DNA of 50,483 bases. Source: Chloroflexota bacterium (GTDB lineage Bacteria; Chloroflexota; Anaerolineae; Anaerolineales; VGOW01). The stretch covers positions 1 through 50,483 of the forward strand of contig VGOW01000023.1 in NCBI GenBank assembly GCA_016875735.1, given 5' to 3'. The notes under the pieces were generated by a model that saw only the letters and a list, made by a program, of their open reading frames with translations, had not been told where the DNA came from and did not search any database. Both the position numbers and the translations under genes were made by a program. Below, in pieces: positions 37,895 to 45,847 of the stretch; the stretch's first letter is position 1, and the number at the start of each line of letters is the position of its first letter.

Positions 37895-39043
37895 ATGAAC
37901 GAGCCGCCAACCCCACAACACCCCCGCGCCACTCCCGGCCAATTCCTGGCCGACCTTGCCAGCTCACTCGGCCTTCAACAATACGCTGTCCACGCCATTC
38001 TGTTGATCGTCGCCGCGGGAGTCATTTGGCTGGGGCGGGCCAACGTGATGAGTTGGCTCCCCGCCGGAGTGGATGTGAGCGAACTGGCCGCTATCGGCGA
38101 AGCCGTTCCCACCCCCACGCCGGTTGTTGCTTCGTTGGGCGGCACACAATTCCCCGTGATCGCCATCGGCGCATCGGCTTCCGAAGAACTTACCCGCCAA
38201 ACCGACATCCATACCAACATCCCCACCCGACCGCGCACCGACATTCAATCTTACACCGTGCAAACGGGTGACACGTTATTCGGCATTGCCGAAAAGTTTG
38301 GCCTCGCGCCGGAGACAATTGTGTGGGGCAACCCGGTGCTCAAAGATGATCCGCACTTGCTCCGCCCCGGCCAAGAGCTTCGCATCCCGCCCACCAACGG
38401 CGTTCTGCGCGATGTTCAACCGGGCGACCGGCTCGACGTGCTGGCCCGCTACTATCAAGTGACGGTCGAGGATATTGTGAACTGGCCGGGCAACGATCTG
38501 GATCCGGACAACCCGGAGTTGGTGGTGGGGAAAGTGCTGATGGTGCCCGGCGGCAAACGGGAATTCGTGCAGTTCGTCATTCCCACCATCAGCAAAGTTA
38601 AGCGCAACGTGCTGCCCAAAGACGCCGGGCCGGGGCAATGCCCGGGTGGGTACACCGGCGGCTCAGTGGGATCGGGTTTCTTCGCCTGGCCGGCCACCAA
38701 TCATTGGCTCAGCGGCAACAACTATTGGGCCGGCCATCTCGGCATCGACATCGCCGCCGGAACGGGCGATGCCATCTTCGCTTCCGACAGCGGAGTGGCG
38801 GTGTTTGCCGGATGGAGCAACTGGGGCTACGGCAACATGGTCGTGCTCGATCACGGCAACGGCTGGCAAACGCTCTACGCTCACCTTTCGCAGTGGAATG
38901 TGTCGTGCGGGCAGAGCGTATTCCAGGGCAACCTCATCGGCCTCGCCGGAAGCACAGGCAACTCCAGCGGGCCGCACCTGCACTTCGAGATGAATTATCA
39001 GGGCACGCGGCCCAACCCATGGGGCTACCTTCCCGCGCCCTAA
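37895..39043 (+). CDS. LysM and M23-peptidase membrane protein
   Basis: 382 residues from ATG 37895. TATGAT just upstream, with TTCAAC 17 bases before it, suggests a nearly leaderless message; ATG 37883 is an alternative. One N-terminal membrane segment (AVHAILLIVAAGVIWLG) is followed by a Thr/Pro spacer and two LysM repeats (YTVQTGDTLFGIAEKFGLAPE; then DVQPGDRLDVLARYYQ). The M23 domain has HLGIDIAAGTGDAIFA and GPHLHFEM zinc motifs. It likely binds and cuts peptidoglycan. Its stop overlaps the DUF4342 stop (shared CTAA). Confidence 0.9.
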   Translation: MNEPPTPQHPRATPGQFLADLASSLGLQQYAVHAILLIVAAGVIWLGRANVMSWLPAGVDVSELAAIGEAVPTPTPVVASLGGTQFPVIAIGASASEELTRQTDIHTNIPTRPRTDIQSYTVQTGDTLFGIAEKFGLAPETIVWGNPVLKDDPHLLRPGQELRIPPTNGVLRDVQPGDRLDVLARYYQVTVEDIVNWPGNDLDPDNPELVVGKVLMVPGGKREFVQFVIPTISKVKRNVLPKDAGPGQCPGGYTGGSVGSGFFAWPATNHWLSGNNYWAGHLGIDIAAGTGDAIFASDSGVAVFAGWSNWGYGNMVVLDHGNGWQTLYAHLSQWNVSCGQSVFQGNLIGLAGSTGNSSGPHLHFEMNYQGTRPNPWGYLPAP

Positions 39044-39315
39044 CCCTCGCCGTCTTTCTTCGTCTCGTCCACGCGCTCGATCACAATCGTGAGTTTGGCG
39101 GCCAATGCGGCAATGGCCCCCAGCGCCGCCCACACCGGCAGCAGCACCGCGCCCACCACGCCGACGGTGAGCGGAATCTCGATCATCGTCTGCCCCTCTT
39201 CGTTTTTGATGATGATGCGGCGGATGTTGCCCTCGTGCACCAACTCTTTCACTTTGGCCACCACGGCATCGCCCCGCACCACAAATTCTTCGGTGCGAAA
39301 GTTTGGCTCGCTCAT
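39040..39315 (-). CDS. DUF4342 domain protein
   Basis: 91 residues. The pattern FVVRGDAVVAKVKELVHEGNIRRIII followed by IPLTVGVVGAVLLPVWAALGAIAAL is the DUF4342 family: a UBA-like helical start and a membrane-associated hydrophobic segment. It overlaps the PspC gene by four bases (ATGA) and is therefore coupled to it. Its role is presumably in envelope stress, from the partner only. Confidence 0.85.
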   Translation of the reverse strand: MSEPNFRTEEFVVRGDAVVAKVKELVHEGNIRRIIIKNEEGQTMIEIPLTVGVVGAVLLPVWAALGAIAALAAKLTIVIERVDETKKDGEG

Positions 39316-39551
39316 CCTGTTTTGACTCCTGTGAAGGGTTCGGCGGAGAGAGGGCTCGGCAGTGGCGCCGGTTCGAGCGGCGCGATCAACAGCATAATGA
39401 GATAGGCCAAGAGGCCGTGCCCGCTGATCAGTGTGAGCAGAACGAAAGCCAAGCGGATGACGGTCGGATCAATGCTCAGATACTCGCCCAAGCCGCCGCA
39501 CACACCGGCGAACATCGTGTTCGTCCGGCTTCGATAAAGTTTGCGTTCCAT
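39312..39551 (-). CDS. PspC domain protein
   Basis: 79 residues. KLYRSRTNTMFAGVCGGLGEYLSIDPTVIRLAFVLL is the classical PspC domain, with one to two membrane helices (LAFVLLTLISGHGLLAYLIMLLIAP). PspC proteins sense or modulate membrane stress. The gene precedes DUF4342 in a two-gene unit. Confidence 0.92.
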   Translation of the reverse strand: MERKLYRSRTNTMFAGVCGGLGEYLSIDPTVIRLAFVLLTLISGHGLLAYLIMLLIAPLEPAPLPSPLSAEPFTGVKTG

Positions 39552-39623
39552 TTTTTGAATCTCGCTTTCGGTAACCGGGATAATAAATTACTATTACGCT
39601 GACGGCGAGAGAGGGTTGCGAAG

Positions 39624-40124
39624 TTAGGCGGCCAACGCGCCGGCCATGCGCAGCATACCTCTCATACAGGCGTGCCCGAAATCCGGTTCGAGAAACATGC
39701 TGACGCACCCGCCGGGAATGACGGCGATACCGTTCTCGCGGCACAGCCGAACGGCCTCCGGCGAAGCGCTGCCGATCTTCGCCGCCGCATCCTTCGCAAC
39801 CGTCGGCGTCGAGCCAAGCACGCAGTGCATCCACACTCGTTGGAGGCCAAGTTCGGCGCGCTCGCGCACAACTTTTTCGGTGAGGGCTGGCCGGGTGACG
39901 ATGAACACGCCATCCACTTTTTCCGGCAGTGATTTGAGATCACGATAGCACGGGTCGCCGTCGAAGGTCTCGATGTTTGGGTTGACGGCGAACACTGTGT
40001 ACCCCGCCTTCTTGAACTTTCGGTAATTCAAATTTGCCGCGCCTTCTTTGCGCGAAACGCCAACAACGGCGATCCGCTTCTGCGCCAGAAAATCTTTGAC
40101 GAGTGGATCGATAGTCTTTGCCAT
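39624..40124 (-). CDS. CoA-binding domain protein (YccU-like)
   Basis: 166 residues. The Rossmann-like CoA-binding fold starts DFLAQKRIAVVGVSRKEGAANLNYRKFKKAG and has FAVNPNIETFDG and GVFIVTRPALTEKVVRE. The C-part has an extra cysteine-containing tail (RENGIAVIPGGCVSMFLEPD). The family binds CoA, but its physiological role is unclear. Monocistronic, oriented opposite to rsmG. Confidence 0.85.
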   Translation of the reverse strand: MAKTIDPLVKDFLAQKRIAVVGVSRKEGAANLNYRKFKKAGYTVFAVNPNIETFDGDPCYRDLKSLPEKVDGVFIVTRPALTEKVVRERAELGLQRVWMHCVLGSTPTVAKDAAAKIGSASPEAVRLCRENGIAVIPGGCVSMFLEPDFGHACMRGMLRMAGALAA

Positions 40125-40231
40125 GTTGGATGCTCCTTTGGTTGTTTCCTTTCAATACGTGGATACTCCCACAAAAGTAGCAAAGTTGAGAAGTGAGCAA
40201 TTACACCCCCGCCCAGTTATAATCTCCACCA

Positions 40232-40947
40232 ATGGAACGACTGACCACTGCCGCCAAACAGATTCTCGGCCTCGACCTCACCGCCCCGCAGGTTGCCGCC
40301 TTTCGCGCCCTCGCCGCCGAACTCGCCGAGTGGAACGAGCGATTCAATCTCACCGCCATCAAAAACCCGGCGGACGTTGAAATCAAACACTTCGCCGACT
40401 CGCTTTCCTGCCTCATTCCCATCCGCGATCCGCGCTCGACACTTCGCGTGATCGACATCGGCTCTGGCGCAGGCTTCCCCGGCATTCGCTCAAGATCGTC
40501 TGCCCTGAGATTCGGCTCACAATGGTGGAGTCGGTCGGCAAAAAGGCAGCGTTCCTCAATCACATCGTCGGCAAACTCGAATTGAAGGATGTGATCGTGA
40601 TCAAAGGCCGCGCCGAGGAAGTGGGGCGCGACGCCGCGCGCCGCGAGCGTTACGATTGGGCGGTGGCGCGCGCTGTGGCCGAGATGCCCACACTGCTTGA
40701 GTATTTACTGCCGTTGGTGAAGCGCGGGGGAAAAGCGCTGGCGCAAAAGGGAGAGAACGCGCCCGCCGAGACTCACGGCGCAGAAAAGGCGGCCGGAATT
40801 TTGGGCGGGTGTTTGGCGCAAATCATTCCGGTGGAACTGCCAGGCGTCGTCGAACCGCGCTACCTCGTCGTCTTCGACAAAGTCGCCGCCACTCCGGCCA
40901 AGTATCCGCGCCGGCCCGGCACGCCGAGCAAAGAGCCTCTGAAATGA
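40232..40947 (+). pseudogene. rsmG: 16S rRNA m7G527 methyltransferase, frameshifted
   Basis: Two overlapping frames together give a complete RsmG. The first half ends with VIDIGSGAGFPGI, the SAM-binding motif I. The other frame resumes with MVESVGKKAAFLNHIVGKL and continues to a normal C-terminus. At about 40486 the sequence reads GGCATTCGCTCAAG where GGCATTCCGCTCAAG would restore PLKIVCPEIRL, so one C is missing. RsmG methylates G527 of 16S rRNA; its loss gives low-level streptomycin resistance. A sequencing error in the C-pair is equally possible. TATAAT is at 40218-40223. Confidence 0.9.
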
Positions 40948-41015
40948 ACAATGAAGAATGAGACAATGAACAATGGGCGTGAGCCGGCATTGTTCATTGT
41001 TCATTGTTCATTGAA
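40944..41015. repeat. Heptad repeat (ATGAACA / CATTGTT type)
   Basis: Left array 40944-40978 (ATGAACA, ATGAAGA and related units). Right array 40988-41015 with three CATTGTT and one CATTGAA in register. It lies between convergent rsmG and recF, overlapping the ends of both, and could serve as a two-way terminator. Confidence 0.9.
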
Positions 41016-42214
41016 ATCGTTCCCGCGTTTACTCGCCACACTCGCGCGGCTTGCACAAACTCATCTTCGAAGAGTCCCAAATCCGTTGTGGTCATCACGC
41101 TCTGCTCCACGCCGCCGAGCCGCCGCAGAAGATCGCGCCGCCGCTGGGGGTCGAGTTCGGCCAGCACTTCGTCAAGCAGAAGGAGGGGCGGCTCGCCCGC
41201 GCGATCGGTCATCCACGCCAGTTCGCCGAGTTTGAGCGAGAGCACCGCCGTGCGCCCCTGCCCGCGCGATCCGTAGATTCCGAGATCGATGCCGCTGGCG
41301 AGGAAACGCAGATCGTCGCGGTGCGGGCCGGTGAGCGTCATTCCCCGATCAATCTCTTGCCGCCGCGAGGCGATTAACTTCTCGCGCAGACTTTGGGCGA
41401 TGACGTCCGCTGTCACTCCGGCGCGGGTCACGGGCACGTCGAGGCCGAAGGCCAGTTGCGGGGAGTCGGAGTCCAACGGATCGAAAGCGGGCTGATAGGC
41501 GAGGCGAAGATGTTCTGCGCCTTCGGTCAGTTCGCGGTGGATCGCGGAGGCGAATCGTTCAATCTCTTCCAGCGCGCGGGCGCGGGCGGCGATCAGAGTC
41601 GATCCGTGCCGGCACAATTCGCCATCCCAAAATTCGAGTTCGGCGTCTCCGTTGCCGTTGCGTTCCTGCAATTGCTTGAGCAGAGCGTTGCGCTGGGCGA
41701 GGATTTTTTGGTATTCGCCGAGCGCGAGGGAGTACACGGGATCGATCTGGCAGAGGGTGTTGTCGAGGTAACGGCGGCGGTCGGAGGGCGAGCCTTCGAC
41801 GAGGGACATGTCCTGCGGCAGAAAGAGGACGACGTTGACCGCGCCGTGCAGTTCGCCCGCGCGCCGTTTGAGGCCGTTGATGAGCACGGTCTTTTTCAAT
41901 CGCGGCTCGCGCGCCGCGCCGGCCTCTTCAACTTCGATGCGAATCTCCACCCGGCGGCTCTCGTCGGCGGCGCGCACATCGGCCACAATTTTCAGGAAGG
42001 GACGCGGGTCGTTGCGCACAGCGAGCCAGTGGATGAGCTGCCGGTCGGCGGTGGCGTGGGGCGAATTGGCGGCGGCGAGGTAATAGATGGCTTCGAGCAG
42101 ACTCGTTTTGCCCTGCGCGTTGCGGCCCACGAGGATGAGCGGGCCGGGGGGCAAGTCGGCTTCGAGGCGCGTGTAATTGCGAAAGTTGGTGAGCGAGAGG
42201 TGGGCAACACGCAT
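40994..42214 (-). CDS. recF: DNA replication and repair protein RecF
   Basis: 406 residues, slightly longer than usual. Walker A GRNAQGKTSLLEAIYYL, the signature-like GSRGQGRTAVLSLKLGE and Walker B LLLLDEVLAELDP show an SMC-like ATPase. FLPQDMSLVEGSPSDRRRYLD is the RecF-specific region. It helps load RecA at gaps. The last residues (MNNEQ) and the stop codon come from the heptad repeat. It is not next to dnaA/dnaN here; a kinase gene diverges from its start. Confidence 0.95.
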   Translation of the reverse strand: MRVAHLSLTNFRNYTRLEADLPPGPLILVGRNAQGKTSLLEAIYYLAAANSPHATADRQLIHWLAVRNDPRPFLKIVADVRAADESRRVEIRIEVEEAGAAREPRLKKTVLINGLKRRAGELHGAVNVVLFLPQDMSLVEGSPSDRRRYLDNTLCQIDPVYSLALGEYQKILAQRNALLKQLQERNGNGDAELEFWDGELCRHGSTLIAARARALEEIERFASAIHRELTEGAEHLRLAYQPAFDPLDSDSPQLAFGLDVPVTRAGVTADVIAQSLREKLIASRRQEIDRGMTLTGPHRDDLRFLASGIDLGIYGSRGQGRTAVLSLKLGELAWMTDRAGEPPLLLLDEVLAELDPQRRRDLLRRLGGVEQSVMTTTDLGLFEDEFVQAARVWRVNAGTISMNNEQ

Positions 42215-42241
42215 GCGCGAGGGATTGTACCAAAGTCTGAA

Positions 42242-42270
42242 TTACATTTCGGGCGCGGCTGAACTATAAT
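42242..42270 (+). promoter_or_regulatory. Promoter of the Ser/Thr kinase gene
   Basis: TTACAT at 42242-42247, a 17-base spacer and TATAAT at 42265-42270. A strong Shine-Dalgarno GGAGGA is at 42285-42290, eight bases before the ATG. Confidence 0.75.
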
Positions 42271-42298
42271 CAACGGAAGTTTCTGGAGGAGACTCTCG

Positions 42299-44056
42299 AT
42301 GGCCGTTGACATGCTTGGCAAGACTTTCGGGTCGTACAAAATTGTGGCGCAGTTGGGGCAGGGCGGCATGGCTTCGGTGTACCGGGGCTATCAAGAGGCC
42401 ATCGATCGCTCGGTGGCAATCAAGGTCATGCCCGCCGAACTGTTGCACGACCCCAACTTCATCAAGCGCTTCGTCAACGAGGCGCGCACGCTGGCAAAAC
42501 TCAGCCACCCCAACATTCTGCCGCTCTACGATTTCGGCGAGGCCAACGGGGTGCCGTACATCATCATGCCGTTGATGGTGGGCACGCTGGTGGATCGTAT
42601 CCGCGGCGGCCCGATGGCTCCGCGAGAGGTGGCGCGCATTTTGGCGCCCATCGCCGATGCGCTCGATTACGCCCACAATCAAGGTTTGCTCCACCGCGAC
42701 ATCAAACCCAACAACATTCTGTTCGACGCGCGCGACACACCGATCATCGCCGACTTCGGCATCGCCAAATATATGGAGTCGGCCTCCAGCCTCACCGGCG
42801 CCGGCATCATCGGCACGCCCGACTACATGAGTCCGGAACAGGCGCGCGGCGAGCCGCTCGACCGCCGATCCGATATTTATGCGCTGGCGGTGATGGTGTA
42901 TCAAATGCTCACCGGGCAAACGCTGTTCAGAGCAACAACGCCGATGGGCGTGATCTTCAAGCACGTGAGCGAAGCGCCGCGCCCGCTCCGCCAACTGCAC
43001 CCCGAACTTTCGGCGGAGATCGATGCGGTGGTGATGAAATCGTTGGCGAAGACTCCCGCCGAGCGGCACCAATCGTGCGCCGAATTTGCCCGCGCCTTCG
43101 CCGCCGCCGCCGAACCGGCCACGCGCCCCGCGCCGCCGCCAGCGCCCACCGGGCCAGCACCCACCGCCATCGAGCACTATCCGCCGCAATCGTATCCTCA
43201 GCCAGCCGCTCAGCCTCAACCAGCGAAGAAAGAAGGCGGGGGCGCTGGCGTGTGGCTCAGTGTCATCGGCATTGTAGTTGCCATTGCCCTGTGCGCTTTC
43301 ATCGCCTTCGGTATGTTGGGACTCGGAGTGCTCGGCGCCGGAACCTCGTCGGCGGCGCGCACGGAACAAGCCGCCACCGACACCGCCGCCACCGCGCAGG
43401 CGCGCATCGCGCAAGAAGCCACCGCCACCGCGCAAGTCGTCGAAGCCACGCAAGCGGCCATTGCCTCGAACATCACCCGTTGGACTTCGTGGCCCGTTGC
43501 CTATTCGGATGACTTCTCCTACGATCAAGACACATGGCCCACCGGCGATTACACCGACGACCGCGCCGACGTGAATCAGCAAATCGTCGGCGGCGTTTAT
43601 CGCTGGGAGGCGGCCACCTCCAAAGGCGTCAGTTTTCGATCCACAATCACCCACCTCGATTCGATAGCCGATCTCTACCTCACGGTGGATGTGCGGCAAA
43701 CCAGTGGCCCGGCTGGCGCCGATTACGGCATCGTCTTCCGCAAAGAAGCCGATGACTCGTTTTATTATTTTGCCGTGAGCGAAACCGGGCAGTTCGATTT
43801 TGCCGTGCTCGAATCGGGGCAGTGGACGACGCTGATCGATTGGACGGAGACTGATACCATCAAACCCGGCCAAGTCAACACCATCACCGTCGTCGCCGAG
43901 GGCGCGCACTTCACCTTCTTCATCAACCGGCAAATGATCGCCGAAGCGGACGACAGCCGTTTGCGGAGGGGCACCATGGGTTTGGGCATCGAGCTGTTTG
44001 ACCCCGGCGACAAAGGCGCTTTCGAGTTCGACAACTTTGTTGTGCGCGCGCCGTAA
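42299..44056 (+). CDS. Membrane Ser/Thr protein kinase with extracellular beta-sandwich
   Basis: 585 residues. Hanks-type kinase: glycine loop LGQGGMASVYRG, Lys42 in AIKVM, catalytic HRDIKPNN (Asp134) and DFG at Asp152, then GTPDYMSPEQ. A Pro-rich juxtamembrane linker is followed by one membrane helix near 318-345 (VWLSVIGIVVAIALCAFIAFG). An Ala/Thr-rich helix leads to an outer domain (about 400-585) with the look of a laminin-G/concanavalin-type jelly roll (DYGIVFRKEADDSFYYFAVS, FEFDNFVVRAP). It is probably a receptor kinase that binds a sugar polymer or wall fragment. Glycosyltransferase follows 13 bases later. Confidence 0.9.
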   Translation: MAVDMLGKTFGSYKIVAQLGQGGMASVYRGYQEAIDRSVAIKVMPAELLHDPNFIKRFVNEARTLAKLSHPNILPLYDFGEANGVPYIIMPLMVGTLVDRIRGGPMAPREVARILAPIADALDYAHNQGLLHRDIKPNNILFDARDTPIIADFGIAKYMESASSLTGAGIIGTPDYMSPEQARGEPLDRRSDIYALAVMVYQMLTGQTLFRATTPMGVIFKHVSEAPRPLRQLHPELSAEIDAVVMKSLAKTPAERHQSCAEFARAFAAAAEPATRPAPPPAPTGPAPTAIEHYPPQSYPQPAAQPQPAKKEGGGAGVWLSVIGIVVAIALCAFIAFGMLGLGVLGAGTSSAARTEQAATDTAATAQARIAQEATATAQVVEATQAAIASNITRWTSWPVAYSDDFSYDQDTWPTGDYTDDRADVNQQIVGGVYRWEAATSKGVSFRSTITHLDSIADLYLTVDVRQTSGPAGADYGIVFRKEADDSFYYFAVSETGQFDFAVLESGQWTTLIDWTETDTIKPGQVNTITVVAEGAHFTFFINRQMIAEADDSRLRRGTMGLGIELFDPGDKGAFEFDNFVVRAP

Positions 44057-44069
44057 GCCGCATCGAGCC

Positions 44070-45266
44070 GTGCGCATCGCCTATCTCGCCCAATCCTACC
44101 CGCCCATGGTCAGCGGCGCGGCCCTCGTGGTGCGCCGCATGGCCGAGGGCATGGCCGCGCGCGGGCACGTGGTGTTGGCGCTGGCCGCCAGTGATAAAGG
44201 CCAATCCTACGTCGAAGAACGCGACAGATTAAGAGTTGCCCGCCTGCGCGCACTGCCCAACCCCGTGCGCGTGGGCCAACACTTCGTGTTGTGGCCGCAA
44301 ACCGAAATCGCCGCCGAGCTCCGCGCCTTCCAGCCCGACATCCTGCACTCGCACGATCCGCTCACGGTCGGCCTCGCCGGTTTGCGCGCCGCGCGTTCGC
44401 TTCCGCGCCCGCCCATTCGCCTCCTCACCCTCCACCAGCTCCCGTGGTTCGTCTCGACTTATTTGCCCGCTCTGCCCGCACTGCATCGCCTCGTCGAGTC
44501 TGTGTTGTGGTCGTACGGGCGATGGTTCTATCCACAATTTGACTCCGTGATCACCTCCAGCAAAATGATCGCCGACATCGTCGGCGCGCACACCCGCTTC
44601 CGCCCCCAACCCATGAGCAACGGTGTGGATACGACTCGATTCACGCCCCCACCCGCCGCCCCCGATGAAGCCGAGTCCCTCCGCCACAAATACGGCCTCG
44701 ATCCTGAACTGCCCATCATTCTTTACGCCGGGCGCGTTGACGCCGATAAGCAAGTCGATCTCGCCGTGCGCGCCGCCGCGCTGGCGCTGCAAAGCGCAAA
44801 AGCGCAGCTGCTCATCGTCGGGGACGGCAAACAACGCAACGCGATCTTTCAGTTGGCCGAGTCGCTGGGGATTCGAGATCGCAGTCGCTTCCCCGGCTAC
44901 GTGGCGATGACCGGCGACCTGCCCGGACTCTACCGACTCGCCTCGCTGTTCATCACCGCCTCCGAAGTGGAGATTCAGAGTTCGGTCGTGCTCGAAGCGG
45001 CGGCATCCGGTTTGCCGGTGGTCACCGTGCGCGCCAGCTCCATGCCCGAGTTCGTCGAAGACGGCGTCACCGGATTCCTCGTATCGCCTCGTGATGTAGT
45101 CACGCTGGCAAATCGGATCATCACTTTGCTACAGAATCCGGCGCGGGCGCGGGCCATGGGCGAGGCCGGGTTGGCCGTCGCCCGCCGTCACTCCCATGAA
45201 AATGCGATTGAGGCGCACGAGCGATATTATGAGTCGTTGGCTCGCCGTCGGCAGGGCGAGTTATAA
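44070..45266 (+). CDS. GT4-type glycosyltransferase
   Basis: 398 residues from GTG 44070. GT-B fold: MVSGAALVVRRMAEGMAARGH near the start, HSHDPLTVGLAG, SNGVDTTRF at the hinge, LYAGRVDADKQVDLAVRAAA, and the donor-site E-x7-E element in EVEIQSSVVLEAAASGLPVV. It transfers an activated hexose to a lipid or glycan acceptor at the inner membrane face. Cotranscription with the kinase is likely from the spacing. Confidence 0.93.
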   Translation: MRIAYLAQSYPPMVSGAALVVRRMAEGMAARGHVVLALAASDKGQSYVEERDRLRVARLRALPNPVRVGQHFVLWPQTEIAAELRAFQPDILHSHDPLTVGLAGLRAARSLPRPPIRLLTLHQLPWFVSTYLPALPALHRLVESVLWSYGRWFYPQFDSVITSSKMIADIVGAHTRFRPQPMSNGVDTTRFTPPPAAPDEAESLRHKYGLDPELPIILYAGRVDADKQVDLAVRAAALALQSAKAQLLIVGDGKQRNAIFQLAESLGIRDRSRFPGYVAMTGDLPGLYRLASLFITASEVEIQSSVVLEAAASGLPVVTVRASSMPEFVEDGVTGFLVSPRDVVTLANRIITLLQNPARARAMGEAGLAVARRHSHENAIEAHERYYESLARRRQGEL

Positions 45267-45292
45267 TGCCCAACGTAGGGAGATCACATGCT

Positions 45293-45520
45293 ATGAGTTC
45301 AGAACAACTCGTGCGCGAAGCACAAACCCGCATTAGGCGATTGCCATCCAAGGATTTGCGAGTCGCAATCGCATTTTTGGCTTTCCTAGAAACATCGAAA
45401 GGCGAGGCGCTTTCCAAGAGAGACCGGGAGGCGGTTGCAAGTTTCAGGCGCGCATGGGCGCAGGCGCACAAGCGCAAAGTACGACCTCTCCGAGAATTGC
45501 GGTGGGATAGCAAAGGATGA
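45293..45520 (+). CDS. Putative antitoxin of a RelE-type module
   Basis: 75 residues from ATG 45293. Features are SEQLVREAQTRIRRLPSKDLRVAIAFLAFLE and a basic C-tail (AHKRKVRPLRELRWDSKG). It is a short helical protein like antitoxins that precede RelE toxins. TATAAT at 45262-45267 lies across the end of the glycosyltransferase gene. It overlaps the next start by four bases (ATGA), so toxin synthesis would be coupled. Confidence 0.65.
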   Translation: MSSEQLVREAQTRIRRLPSKDLRVAIAFLAFLETSKGEALSKRDREAVASFRRAWAQAHKRKVRPLRELRWDSKG

Positions 45521-45847
45521 CTGGGCGGTCATTATTCTTCACTCTTGAGTTTCAGGATCAGATCAAACGCCTGGCCAAGCGATATCGCCACATACGTGCC
45601 GACGTTGAGCCAGTATTGGAGCAACTTCAAAAGGGCGCGACTCTTTCGAGGCGTCAAACATCGGGTCTACAAGGCGCGCATCCCCAACCAAGATGCACGA
45701 CGTGGCAAAAGCGGAGGTTACCGCTTGCTTTACTATCTGCGCACGGAATCTCGTGTGATCCTGCTGACCATTTACAGCAAAACTGACCAATCAGATTTTG
45801 AGATTCGCGAGATCGAGCGCATACTGCGTTCTTGGACTCCAGAATAG
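45517..45847 (+). pseudogene. RelE-type toxin, frameshifted
   Basis: The first frame gives SLFFTLEFQDQIKRLAKRYRHIRADVEPVLEQLQKG. The frame one base further on then gives FRGVKHRVYKARIPNQDARR, then GKSGGYRLLYYLRTES and ILLTIYSKTDQSDFEIREIERIL. Together these are a complete RelE/ParE-like fold (about 105 residues), with the basic and Tyr residues of the RNase active face in the second part. An extra base near 45635-45645 breaks it. RelE toxins cut ribosome-bound mRNA. Here it is probably inactive, unless the shift is an error. Confidence 0.75.

Noticed and set aside
42242-44077. 611-codon minus-strand open frame
   Set aside because: It lies antisense to the clear Ser/Thr kinase. No coherent domain is present; high-GC antisense frames are long by chance.
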